NCBI GenBank assembly: GCA_902783535.1
Contig: CACZRJ010000138.1
Span: 1-12,308 of the forward strand
DNA: 12,308 bases
DNA from: an uncultured Ruminococcus sp.
GTDB taxonomy: Bacteria > Bacillota > Clostridia > Oscillospirales > CAG-382
Reading direction: 5' to 3'
Shown: in pieces, positions 1 to 7,091 of the stretch
Numbering within the stretch: position 1 is the stretch's first letter
Layout of the letters: the number at the start of each line of letters is the position of its first letter
Notes under the pieces: generated by a model
The model's database searches: none
What the model was told of the DNA's origin: nothing
Seen by the model: the letters and a program-made list of their open reading frames with translations, nothing else
Position numbers and translations under genes: made by a program

Positions 1-665
1 ATCCGTCCGACGTAATCGTTGTAGTCGATGGAAGAGACAAGAAGCTGCAGCTGACCGTCCGGATCTCCTTCCGGCGCCGGAATATAGTCCAGGATCGTAT
101 CGAACAGCGGCTTCAGATCCGTACCCCGGTGATATGGAGACAATGATGCGGTGCCGTCGCGTCCGGAACAGAAAAGGACAGGGCTTTCCAGCTGCTCGTC
201 GTTGGCGTCGAGATCGATCAGAAGTTCCAGAACTTCGTCCGGCACTTCGTCAAGACGCGCGTCCGGGCGGTCGATCTTGTTGACGACGACGATCACCCGA
301 TGATTCATTTCAAGCGCCTTTTCCAGAACGAACCGTGTCTGGGGCATCGGTCCTTCGGCAGCGTCCACGAGCAGAATGACGCCGTTGACCATCTTCAGAA
401 TGCGTTCGACTTCGCCTCCGAAATCCGCGTGGCCGGGGGTATCGACGATATTGATTTTACAGTCTTTGTAATGGATCGCGGTGTTCTTCGCGAGAATGGT
501 GATCCCGCGCTCGCGTTCAAGCGTGTTGGAATCCATGACGCGTTCCGTCGTCGCCTGATTTTCGCGATAGATCCCGCCCTGCTTGAGCATTTCGTCGACA
601 AGCGTCGTTTTCCCGTGGTCGACATGCGCGATAATCGCTATATTCCTAAGGTCGTTTCGTACCAA
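1..665 (-). CDS. typA: GTP-binding protein TypA/BipA, N-terminal part (cut by window edge)
   Basis: Translational GTPase that binds the ribosome and helps growth and 50S assembly under stress or cold. The visible 221 residues are the GTPase domain: P-loop AHVDHGKTT at 13-21, switch I RERGITI at 51-57, DTPGH at 75-79, NKID at 129-132, and the start of domain II at about 205. The C-terminal roughly 390 residues lie beyond position 1. I take TTG at 665-663 as the start. GGAGTG lies 6 bases upstream of it (677-672), and translation from there gives MVRNDLRNIAIIAHVD, which matches the usual TypA N-terminus. An in-frame ATG at 683-681 would add six residues but has no ribosome binding site. The gene follows the GH3 glycosidase gene but is separated from it by a terminator and has its own promoter. 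The family call is very secure; the start is less so. Confidence 0.95.
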   Translation of the reverse strand, partial: MVRNDLRNIAIIAHVDHGKTTLVDEMLKQGGIYRENQATTERVMDSNTLERERGITILAKNTAIHYKDCKINIVDTPGHADFGGEVERILKMVNGVILLVDAAEGPMPQTRFVLEKALEMNHRVIVVVNKIDRPDARLDEVPDEVLELLIDLDANDEQLESPVLFCSGRDGTASLSPYHRGTDLKPLFDTILDYIPAPEGDPDGQLQLLVSSIDYNDYVGR

Positions 666-696
666 AATCAACACTCCGTTCATTTTTTACTCGAGA

Positions 697-725
697 ATTC
701 TATCATATTTTTCTTCCGTCCGCAA
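697..725 (-). promoter_or_regulatory. Candidate sigma-A promoter of typA
   Basis: On the minus strand the -35 is TTGCGG (725-720) and the -10 is TAGAAT (702-697), with a 17-base spacer. An overlapping TATGAT lies just upstream of the -10. The predicted transcript starts near 690, giving a leader of about 25 bases before the TTG start. The -35 is weak, so this rests on the spacing and position. Confidence 0.5.
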
Positions 726-877
726 TATTCAACATTACAATTTTATGTGCCTGCGCAGACGGTTTCTTTGACAGTTTGAGAAAAATAAGGGCAGTATGAT
801 GCGGTTTCGCAAAGACTCCGGCACTTCCGATACCGGATGATCAAATACGGCAGGTCTGATCTCTCCTCGGCGAACTC
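726..877. other. Intergenic spacer between GH3 terminator and typA promoter
   Basis: No gene is seen here. The only structure noted is an imperfect inverted repeat at 817-837 (arms TCCGG.A and T.CCGGA, 7-base loop). It has no T tract on either side and is not called a terminator. The rest shows no recognisable riboswitch or RNA gene. Confidence 0.5.
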
Positions 878-906
878 AAAAAAGAGGCGCTTCGTTTCGA
901 AGCGCC
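878..906 (-). terminator. Rho-independent terminator of the GH3 glycosidase gene
   Basis: A perfect 9-bp inverted repeat, GGCGCTTCG / CGAAGCGCC, surrounds a 3-base loop (886-906). On the minus strand it is followed by TCTTTTTT (885-878). It begins 18 bases past the stop codon of the glycosidase gene. It insulates typA from that gene. Confidence 0.93.
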
Positions 907-924
907 CCGGGCATCTCCGGATGC

Positions 925-2826
925 TTACCGGTCAAGACCGCTCAGTCTGGAATAGAGGACGGTATCGGAATAATCCCAGTCGTCCGTCAGAGCGGGAAGA
1001 TCCAGCGGCAGGCGGCCTGTATACACATGGTCCGGCGTAAAGAGGCATTCGACAGCTGCCGGGATGTTGGGTCCGTACTGCGCCGGACTGCCTTCGGCTT
1101 TTCGCGGATCCTCGCTCATTCCGGATGCGTAATAGCAGAGAACGATCGCATCCGCCTTCTGGAAGCGCGCTGCGTCATACGGCAGCTGCGCGGACAGCAG
1201 GACGACCTTTTTGCCGGCCTGATGCGCTTCTTCGATCAGCTGGTCGTACAGTGCGCCGGTTGCGCCGTCTTCGGTGGTCGGGTTCAGTTCTTTCTTTTCG
1301 TAAAGAGCAGAAACAAGCACCGTCCGTTCGGATTCGGCGGCGGCCCTCTTCAGGTCTTCCGCGGAAACTGTCCCGGTATGCAGGATCCGGACGTCGGCGT
1401 CCGTTTTCAGGATGCCGTTCTCCTTCAGATTATCGATCGCGTAAGCAACGCTCTGCACCTGGCTTGAAAACGGAACGACTATGCTGATCTTTCCGTCGGA
1501 CGGAAGCGGAAGGCCGCTTTCATTCTTCAGAAGCGTAAGCGCCTTTTTTACCACTTCCGCTTCGATATCGTGATGCGCTTTTCCTCCGACGGAAGAGACG
1601 TCCGACGGAGAACCAGCATACGGATCAAGCAGTCCGTGTTTTTCCTTCAACTTCAGTACGCGCCCTGCAGATTCATTGATTCTTTCAAGCGGAATGTCGC
1701 CCTTCTCGACCATTGCGCAAAGTGCGGCGATATAGTCGTCCAGCGCCTTCATTCCCTCATCAGTGGAAAGGTCGACGGGCATCAGGATGATGTCGACGCC
1801 GGCATTGATCGCAAGTTTTGCCGCTTCCAGCGGATCGAAATGCTTGGCGATCGCATCCATGTTCATCGCGTCGGTAATGATGACGCCGTTGAAGCCCATC
1901 TCTTCTCTCAGCAGGCCGGTCATGATCTTTTTCGACAATGTGGCGGGCAGATGAATCGGCTCTCCGGAAGCCTTGGAAATGACCGTTTGCGTCTCGATCT
2001 GAGGATACTCGATATGCGCCGTCATGATCGCTTCCGCGCCGGCATCGATGCATGCCTGGAACGGGACCAGTTCTCTCACCTTCAGCTCATCCAGACTGCG
2101 GTCGACCGAAGCCAGTCCGGTATGGGTGTCGGTATCCGTATCGCCGTGACCCGGAAAATGTTTCAGCGTTGCGACGATCCCGGCTTTCTGGAGTTCCTTC
2201 ATGAATATGACGCCGAACCGCGAAACCGTTTTCGGGTCGTCGGAAAACGAACGCAGCCCGATGACGGGATTGGACGGATTGCTGTTGACGTCAAGGACGG
2301 GAGCGGCATCATAGTTGAAACCGAGTGCAGTCAGTTCCTCGGCGATGACATTCGCGATCTTTTTGACAGATTCTTCATCGCCGGCAGCCCCGAGCGTCAT
2401 GTTTCCGGGCAGACGGCATCCGTGTCCGAGCCTTGCGACCGGACCGCCTTCCTGGTCGATCGCGCAAAGCAGCTGCGTTCTTCCGGGCTTCAGTGCATTG
2501 GCCTTCTGCATCGCGTCGATCATGACGGCGGTTTTCCGACTGTCCACAGTGTTCTGCGCAAAGAAGATGGCGCCGGCAAAGCCGTATTTCTCCAGCTTCG
2601 CGCTGATCGCAGGCGTGATCTCCTCGATGCCTGTCAGCTTTCCATCCGGCCCCGTCTGATATCGGAACGCAGGCATCAGCATCTGTGCGACCTTGTCCTC
2701 AGTCGTCATCCGGGCAAGAATATCGGCAACTCTGTCCGGAGTCTTTCCGCATCCGGCGAGTGCGGACGACAGAAGACAGACGGTCAGAAGACAGATGATA
2801 ACAAACGTGATCTTTGGATTTCGCAT
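925..2826 (-). CDS. nagZ: GH3 beta-N-acetylhexosaminidase lipoprotein, NagZ type
   Basis: Predicted to cleave terminal beta-1,4-linked GlcNAc from peptidoglycan fragments outside the membrane during cell-wall turnover. The 633-aa length is close to that of Bacillus subtilis NagZ (about 640 aa), which also carries a C-terminal second domain. A signal peptide with lipobox LAGC places the lipidated Cys at 26. The TIM-barrel domain spans about 30-400. It carries the PVLDVNSNPSNPVIG block at 176-190 and the signature KHFPGHGDT at 222-230. The Asp233-Thr-His235 dyad that marks NagZ-type enzymes is present, as is the nucleophile Asp319 in VIITDAMNM. From memory, B. subtilis NagZ uses D232/H234 and D318, so the spacing is conserved. 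Residues of about 420-633 form the alpha/beta C-terminal domain. The ATG has GAGGG 8 bases upstream. A related substrate such as chitobiose is possible. The gene is monocistronic by its promoter and terminator. Confidence 0.92.
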   Translation of the reverse strand: MRNPKITFVIICLLTVCLLSSALAGCGKTPDRVADILARMTTEDKVAQMLMPAFRYQTGPDGKLTGIEEITPAISAKLEKYGFAGAIFFAQNTVDSRKTAVMIDAMQKANALKPGRTQLLCAIDQEGGPVARLGHGCRLPGNMTLGAAGDEESVKKIANVIAEELTALGFNYDAAPVLDVNSNPSNPVIGLRSFSDDPKTVSRFGVIFMKELQKAGIVATLKHFPGHGDTDTDTHTGLASVDRSLDELKVRELVPFQACIDAGAEAIMTAHIEYPQIETQTVISKASGEPIHLPATLSKKIMTGLLREEMGFNGVIITDAMNMDAIAKHFDPLEAAKLAINAGVDIILMPVDLSTDEGMKALDDYIAALCAMVEKGDIPLERINESAGRVLKLKEKHGLLDPYAGSPSDVSSVGGKAHHDIEAEVVKKALTLLKNESGLPLPSDGKISIVVPFSSQVQSVAYAIDNLKENGILKTDADVRILHTGTVSAEDLKRAAAESERTVLVSALYEKKELNPTTEDGATGALYDQLIEEAHQAGKKVVLLSAQLPYDAARFQKADAIVLCYYASGMSEDPRKAEGSPAQYGPNIPAAVECLFTPDHVYTGRLPLDLPALTDDWDYSDTVLYSRLSGLDR

Positions 2827-2860
2827 GACGATTTCCCTCTTTCTGATTTTTCCATGACCA

Positions 2861-2889
2861 ATTATATCAATTCTTCAGACGTCCTGCAA
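2861..2889 (-). promoter_or_regulatory. Sigma-A promoter of the GH3 glycosidase gene
   Basis: On the minus strand the -35 is TTGCAG (2889-2884), followed by a 17-base spacer and a perfect TATAAT (2866-2861). The predicted start near 2854 leaves a leader of about 28 bases that contains the GAGGG ribosome binding site. The divergent nitroreductase gene has its own candidate promoter about 110 bases away. Confidence 0.8.
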
Positions 2890-2996
2890 GATGCAATCGG
2901 CAGATTTCTCATTTTTCATTTCTGTGCGGATTCAAGAACAGCATGACAGGCTGAAAAAACCCGGGAATGAATCCGTACGATCCTGATGTCTCCTGC

Positions 2997-3025
2997 TTGA
3001 CTTCAATGAGAAAATGTGTTACAAA
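2997..3025 (+). promoter_or_regulatory. Candidate promoter of the nitroreductase gene
   Basis: TTGACT (2997-3002), a 17-base spacer, then TACAAA (3020-3025). The -35 is good and the -10 is moderate. The predicted start is near 3032, leaving a leader of about 80 bases. A perfect 10-base palindrome, TACAATTGTA (3090-3099), sits just before the ribosome binding site and could be an operator, but nothing in the sequence names a regulator. Confidence 0.5.
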
Positions 3026-3112
3026 AACAGTAAATCAACGATTTGATGCCCCGCGTGTCGAAAAATCGGCGACGCAAAAAGTTCCGGAGTACAATTGTAA
3101 AAGGAGAAGCAA

Positions 3113-3931
3113 ATGGGAATTCTTGAAACAATCAAAAGCAGAAGAAGCGTACGCACTTTTGAAGAGCTTCCGCTCCGTCCGGAAGACGCTAAAAAAATCC
3201 TTGAATTTGTCATCAGGGTTGAAAATCCTTATGATATACCGATCACGTGGAAACTGCTCGACGCGAAAAAGGACGGTCTTTCCAGCCCCGTCGTCGTCGG
3301 GACAGACACGTTCATTGCCGGAAAGATGTCCCGCGTCCCGCATGCCGAAGAGGCGTTCGGCTACACTTTTGAAAAAGCTGTTTTGTTCGCGGAAGAACTC
3401 GGAATCGGGACAACGTGGATCGCCGGAACGATGAACCGGGATGCGTTCGAAAAGGCAATGGACGTTTCGGAAGGCGAAGTCATGCCGTGCGTCAGCCCGC
3501 TCGGTTATCCGGCGAAGAAAATGTCTCTCCGCGAAAGCATGATGCGGAAGGGCGTGAAAGCCGACAGCCGTCTCCCGCTCGGCGAAATATCCTTTGAAGG
3601 TTCTTTTGACAAGCCTATGACGGAAGACGCCGCAGGAGAGGAATTCAACTTGATCGAAGCCGTCCGGTACGCGCCGTCCGCCGTAAACAAACAGCCCTGG
3701 CGGGTCGTTCTGTGCAGAGATGCGGACGGATGCCGCGCACATTTCTATGAAAAGAAGAGCCGCGGCTACAACGACGGCAAGTGGGACATTCAGAAGATCG
3801 ACATGGGGATCGCGCTGTGTCATTTCGAACTGGCGGCGAAGGAAGCGGGCAGGAATCCGTCCTTTGAGATTTCCGATCCCGGATTCATTACGCCGAACGA
3901 CACATCATACGTTGCCTCATTCCGAATTTAG
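3113..3931 (+). CDS. Nitroreductase family protein, TM1586 type
   Basis: Likely an FMN-dependent NAD(P)H oxidoreductase in the cytoplasm; the substrate is unknown. The order of motifs is that of the putative TM1586-type nitroreductase family, in which two half-domains sit in one 250-270 aa chain. The first half has RRSVRTF at 10-16, the usual phosphate-binding start of nitroreductases, and GIGTTWIAGTMNR at 97-109. The second half has APSAVNKQPWRVV at 187-199 and DMGIALCHFELAA at 230-242. Length 272 aa fits the family. No signal peptide or membrane segment is seen. AGGAG lies 6 bases before the ATG. The gene stands alone: it is divergent from the glycosidase gene, convergent with the small gene at 3991, and ends in a strong hairpin. 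The family call is secure; the physiological role is not known from the sequence. Confidence 0.88.
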   Translation: MGILETIKSRRSVRTFEELPLRPEDAKKILEFVIRVENPYDIPITWKLLDAKKDGLSSPVVVGTDTFIAGKMSRVPHAEEAFGYTFEKAVLFAEELGIGTTWIAGTMNRDAFEKAMDVSEGEVMPCVSPLGYPAKKMSLRESMMRKGVKADSRLPLGEISFEGSFDKPMTEDAAGEEFNLIEAVRYAPSAVNKQPWRVVLCRDADGCRAHFYEKKSRGYNDGKWDIQKIDMGIALCHFELAAKEAGRNPSFEISDPGFITPNDTSYVASFRI

Positions 3932-3943
3932 AGCGCATCAGAA

Positions 3944-3984
3944 AAGCGGCGAAGTCCGGTAGGACAAAGCCGCTTCCTTTTTTT
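3944..3984. terminator. Terminator between the nitroreductase gene and the convergent small gene
   Basis: Stem AAGCGGC / GCCGCTT (3944-3950 with 3969-3975) encloses an inner stem GTCC / GGAC with loop GGTA. A run of seven T follows on the plus strand (3978-3984). In the other direction the hairpin ends in TTTTC, so it may also stop the minus-strand ATP-grasp transcript, whose last stop codon is at 3991, though more weakly. Confidence 0.88.
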
Positions 3985-3990
3985 GGATTT

Positions 3991-4389
3991 TCAGCTGTAC
4001 ATTCCGATTTCAACGGAATCCATAAACTGGCACATCGACAGATTGAAAGCCTGATAGTCCGCTTTTTCGAATTCTTCATTCGCAGACGCCACGTAAAGTT
4101 TGACAAAATCGCTCTGATTGTAAAATACGATTTTCAGCGGGACTTTGATGACTTCGGAGTTTCCTTCAACTGAAAGATATCCCATCTCGTTCAGTTTCAG
4201 GATCTGGTCCTCGTCGGCAACATCGATCACCCTGTCCCCGCCCGCGTCGCCGGCATGAAGGACAGGGTCCTCCGTATACTGATAAACAAGGCGGGCGGCT
4301 CTGCAGATGCTTTCCCATCCGACCCCGAACGTCAGGCTCCATTCGGAATAAAGGCAGTTCCCGGTTTTTTCAACGCCCATCAGTTTCAT
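3991..4389 (-). CDS. Hypothetical acidic 132-aa protein downstream of the ATP-grasp gene
   Basis: I do not recognise a family. The frame runs upstream to a TTG at 4437, but ATG at 4389 is preferred because GGAGG lies 5 bases before it, while the TTG has no ribosome binding site. The protein is 132 aa, rich in Asp and Glu, with no signal peptide or membrane segment. It shows a possible alpha/beta pattern: a Trp/aromatic-rich start (YSEWSLTFGVGWESICRAA) and a central hydrophobic strand (VIKVPLKIVFYN). Its start lies 65 bases past the stop of the ATP-grasp gene on the same strand. I see no terminator or clear promoter in that gap, so co-transcription is likely. It may be a partner or substrate of the ligase, but nothing in the sequence proves this. 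That it is a real gene is supported by its ribosome binding site, codon pattern and fit between neighbours. Confidence 0.75.
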   Translation of the reverse strand: MKLMGVEKTGNCLYSEWSLTFGVGWESICRAARLVYQYTEDPVLHAGDAGGDRVIDVADEDQILKLNEMGYLSVEGNSEVIKVPLKIVFYNQSDFVKLYVASANEEFEKADYQAFNLSMCQFMDSVEIGMYS

Positions 4390-4454
4390 GTTTTCCTCCC
4401 AGTCATGATGATCATCGGCGGAAAGCAACGTCCGCAATTCTGCCGGATCACAAA

Positions 4455-5312
4455 TCAGATTCTTGAAAGAATCGCTTCGATCACCGCATCTGCGGCATTG
4501 ACGCCAGTGCAGGCAAGAAGGTTTTTGATATGCGCGTTTGAATTCACTTCACACAGGTACGGAGCGCCGTCCTCACCGAAAAGAAGATCGACTCCGCCGA
4601 ACAGCAGTCCGAGCGCTCCGCAGGCTTTGGCGGCCATGTCTTTCTCCGCTTCCGAAGGGCAGTAGGACTCGGCGATCCCGCCGGATGAAAGATTCGCGCG
4701 AAAATCCGTTTCGGAATGACGTTTCATCGCTGCGACGGCTTTTCCGTCAATGATCTGGATCCTGACGTCCCTTCCTTTGGAATAGGAGATGAATTTCTGG
4801 ACGATTGCCCGAGCCGGAGAGATCGCGTTCAGCCGCTCGATCAGGCCGGCCATCGAATCCACAAGCCAGACCTGCCGTCCGAAGGAACCGCTGGAACATT
4901 TGACGATCATCGGAAAACCGAGCGTTTCCGCAGCATATTCCGGAAACGGACTTCCTGTCCAGTCAACAGACTCGTATGACAGCGGGACCGGAATCGTTTC
5001 CGGCATTCGGATGCCGGTCGAAAGCAGACGTTCGTACATCAGCATTTTGTCATCGCAGAGGCGTATGGATTCGGAAGAATTGAAGACAGGAATCCCGAAA
5101 GTCTCAAGGCGCTCCGCGAGATATAAATCTTTATCAAGAAAAAGAACATAGTCGGGTCTTGTGCTCGAAAGTTTCCGCAAAAGTTCCGTGTTTGAAACGG
5201 GCACGAGTCTGCCGCAGCGTTTTTCGGCCGCTTCCACATACAGGAGCGTCTGCTGCCGGAACTTGACGGAATGATTGAATTCGTTGTACAGGACCCATCC
5301 GTTTGAAGGCAT
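4455..5312 (-). CDS. RimK-like ATP-grasp ligase
   Basis: Predicted cytoplasmic carboxylate-amine ligase of the RimK/LysX-like ATP-grasp group, which joins an amino acid or amine to a carboxylate through an acyl-phosphate. The acceptor is unknown. Numbering from ATG at 5312 (285 aa), the N-terminal preATP-grasp part covers about 1-85. The nucleotide-binding block is FPMIVKCSSGSFGRQV at 133-148 with Lys138, and the hinge is QKFISYSKGRDVR at 172-184. The RimK-type loop DFRANLSSGG is at 203-212. The metal site has GVDLL at 240-244 and Glu255/Asn257 in CEVNSNAH. The longest frame begins at ATG 5366, but the predicted transcript starts near 5362, downstream of that codon. Met at 5312 has GGAGGAG 11 bases upstream and gives the MxxxGWxLYN start usual for this group. 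An unrecognised small gene follows. The ATP-grasp call is secure; the substrate is not. Confidence 0.9.
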   Translation of the reverse strand: MPSNGWVLYNEFNHSVKFRQQTLLYVEAAEKRCGRLVPVSNTELLRKLSSTRPDYVLFLDKDLYLAERLETFGIPVFNSSESIRLCDDKMLMYERLLSTGIRMPETIPVPLSYESVDWTGSPFPEYAAETLGFPMIVKCSSGSFGRQVWLVDSMAGLIERLNAISPARAIVQKFISYSKGRDVRIQIIDGKAVAAMKRHSETDFRANLSSGGIAESYCPSEAEKDMAAKACGALGLLFGGVDLLFGEDGAPYLCEVNSNAHIKNLLACTGVNAADAVIEAILSRI

Positions 5313-5368
5313 TTTCGCTGTTTCTCCTCCCTGCACTCCGGATAGCCGTCCGGAATACTCATACATCC

Positions 5369-5396
5369 ATTATACCGAACATTTCCGGTTTTTCAA
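5369..5396 (-). promoter_or_regulatory. Sigma-A promoter of the ATP-grasp transcript
   Basis: On the minus strand TTGAAA (5396-5391), a 16-base spacer and a perfect TATAAT (5374-5369). The predicted start near 5362 lies past the ATG at 5366-5364, which rules out that codon and supports translation from 5312 with a leader of about 50 bases. It is divergent from the promoter of the solute-binding protein gene. Confidence 0.8.
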
Positions 5397-5449
5397 TAGA
5401 TTGTTCTGAAATCATCTGTCTTTCGGTCCGGTCTTTGCTGGATTTTTCA

Positions 5450-5478
5450 TTGCATTTTCGATGATTTCGTGATAAAGT
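5450..5478 (+). promoter_or_regulatory. Candidate promoter of the solute-binding protein gene
   Basis: TTGCAT (5450-5455), a 17-base spacer, then TAAAGT (5473-5478). The predicted start is near 5485, about 65 bases before the chosen ATG at 5550. The in-frame ATG at 5487 would be at the very start of the transcript without a ribosome binding site. The -10 is moderate. Confidence 0.5.
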
Positions 5479-5495
5479 AATCAAAAATGACAACG

Positions 5496-5513
5496 CATGC
5501 CGGGTTCGGCATG
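5496..5513 (+). promoter_or_regulatory. Perfect hairpin in the leader of the solute-binding protein mRNA
   Basis: CATGCCG / CGGCATG, a 7-bp perfect inverted repeat around the loop GGTT. It lies about 10 bases inside the predicted transcript and 23 bases before the AAGGA ribosome binding site. No T tract follows, so it is not a terminator. It could be a 5' stabilising hairpin or a DNA operator just downstream of the start site. The structure is plain in the sequence; the role is inferred. Confidence 0.55.
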
Positions 5514-5549
5514 GAGCTTACAATACAGAACGAAGAAAGGACTGACATC

Positions 5550-7076
5550 ATGCAGAAAAAGCATTTGATTCGAATCTTCAGTCTGCTGCTCGCCGTCATG
5601 TTCGTGATCGCGGTCTTCGCCTCATGCGGCAACGCGCAGAACGAGTCGCAGGCGGACAGCGGGACCGAACCGCAGTCGCAGGAAGAAAGCAGCAAGGACG
5701 AAAACGCTTTCCGGCTGGAAAAAAGAGACTTCGGAGGCGAAGTCATCAAGATCCTGACGCCGAGATCCGACGGATACGGCGGATGCGAAATCGCCGCTTC
5801 CGAGATTACGACGGAGCCTGTCAACGACGCTTCCTACAACCGCGCGAAGCTGATCAGCGAAACCTACGGTCTCAACGTTGAACAGCATTTTTCAGACAAT
5901 GTCATGGAATCGATCCGGACGCAGACGGAATCCGGTCTGGATGAATTCCAGGCCTGCACGAGTTCCATTTACAACCTTTCCAAACTCGCGGCGGACGGCA
6001 TTTTCTACGATCTGAAGCACATCGCCTCAAACAGCTACATCGACCTGAACCAGCCGTACTGGGACGATGCCGTCACGCGCGACCTTTCCATTCAGGATAC
6101 GATTTATTACGCGACCGGCGACATCGTCGTGACCGACGACGACGCGACCTGGGCGATCTTCTTCAACAAGGATATCATGAAAAACATGAATATCATGGCG
6201 GATTATCCTTATGAATCGATTTATGACCTGGTCAAGGACGAAAAGTGGACCCTGGACAAGCTCCATGAAATGGCGAAAAAGGGCACGATCCAGGTCAGCG
6301 ACGGCGAACTTGTCTTCGGCGTCGACTCTCAGGATACCTGGGGTCTGATGGCGCAGTGCTACGACTCCTACGCATTTACCGCCGGATGCGGCGAAGGATT
6401 CATTCAGCGCGACGGAGACGGCCTCCGGATCTCGCTCGGGGACGAGAGCAACATCAACGCGTTCCGTCAGGTCTTCGACATGATGTGGGACACGAGCTGC
6501 GTCGGCGTCGCCGAGATCTCGGGCCGGAAGAGCAACGCGAAAGATTTTTACGGAGACGAATTGAAGATCTTCGAAAACGGAAAGGCGCTCTTCATGCCCT
6601 ACAGGATCGGCGCTGTTCAGGAAGAGGGCATGCGCGAAGCGGATATTCACTACGGCCTTCTCCCGATGCCGAAACTGAACGAGCTTCAGGACACATACGC
6701 CTCCACCGAAACGGTCTACTGGTGCACCGCGGTCTCCATCCCGCTGACCAACGTGCAGAAGTTTGACGCGACATGCTACGCACTCGAACTGCTCGCATAC
6801 TACGGAAAAGAGCTGATGACGCCTGAGTATTACGACAGAACGCTGAAAAACAAGCGGTTCGAGGACCAGGAATCCACGGAAATGCTCGACATGATTTTCC
6901 GGAACCGCACGTATGACATCGGCGCCGTCTACAACTTCGGAGAGATCCTTTACTTCTATACGAGCATCCTGATGAGCGGCGAGAATACGCAGGTCTCCTC
7001 TCTGCAGAAAAACCTTCCGGTTTATCAGTCGGCGATCGACGACTTCCTGGCGATCGTCAACAGCAGCCCGGTCTGA
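5550..7076 (+). CDS. Extracellular solute-binding lipoprotein (ABC transporter type), no permease nearby
   Basis: Predicted membrane-anchored binding protein for an ABC importer, probably for a sugar or oligosaccharide. The longest frame starts at ATG 5487. I choose ATG 5550 because AAGGA lies 8 bases upstream and the protein then begins with a normal signal peptide (MQKKHLIRIFSLLLAV). The lipobox FASC puts the lipidated Cys at 26, followed by a Ser/Gln/Glu-rich linker at about 30-52. The mature part resembles large family-1 binding proteins common in Clostridia: NDASYNRAKLISETYGLNV at 92-110 and YGLLPMPKLNELQDTY at 368-383 are typical blocks. Length is 508 aa. It sits alone between a divergent ATP-grasp gene and a convergent foldase gene, with its own promoter and terminator, so the permease and ATPase must be encoded elsewhere if it works in transport. 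The general class is secure; the ligand is unknown. Confidence 0.88.
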   Translation: MQKKHLIRIFSLLLAVMFVIAVFASCGNAQNESQADSGTEPQSQEESSKDENAFRLEKRDFGGEVIKILTPRSDGYGGCEIAASEITTEPVNDASYNRAKLISETYGLNVEQHFSDNVMESIRTQTESGLDEFQACTSSIYNLSKLAADGIFYDLKHIASNSYIDLNQPYWDDAVTRDLSIQDTIYYATGDIVVTDDDATWAIFFNKDIMKNMNIMADYPYESIYDLVKDEKWTLDKLHEMAKKGTIQVSDGELVFGVDSQDTWGLMAQCYDSYAFTAGCGEGFIQRDGDGLRISLGDESNINAFRQVFDMMWDTSCVGVAEISGRKSNAKDFYGDELKIFENGKALFMPYRIGAVQEEGMREADIHYGLLPMPKLNELQDTYASTETVYWCTAVSIPLTNVQKFDATCYALELLAYYGKELMTPEYYDRTLKNKRFEDQESTEMLDMIFRNRTYDIGAVYNFGEILYFYTSILMSGENTQVSSLQKNLPVYQSAIDDFLAIVNSSPV

Positions 7077-7091
7077 CGGATCACTGAACAG

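Noticed and set aside
817..837. Inverted repeat in the spacer before typA, considered as a second terminator
   Set aside because: It has only a 7-bp stem with a wobble pair and no T tract; a much stronger terminator lies at 878-906.
1570..2946. Open frame of 458 codons on the plus strand
   Set aside because: It lies opposite the GH3 glycosidase gene, whose protein has a complete set of family motifs. The antisense product has no recognisable family and no ribosome binding site was noted.
4407..4416. Palindrome GATGATCATC upstream of the small acidic gene
   Set aside because: It is a short repeat of GAT/ATC triplets, not placed at a promoter, and is likely chance.
4390..4437. TTG at 4437 as the start of the small acidic protein
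   Set aside because: It has no ribosome binding site, while ATG at 4389 has GGAGG at 5 bases. The extra residues would be untypical His/Asp-rich sequence.
4390..5312. Graspetide (ATP-grasp-made peptide) biosynthesis cluster
   Set aside because: No short precursor with repeated core motifs, transporter or protease is present, and the adjacent protein is a 132-aa globular-looking chain.
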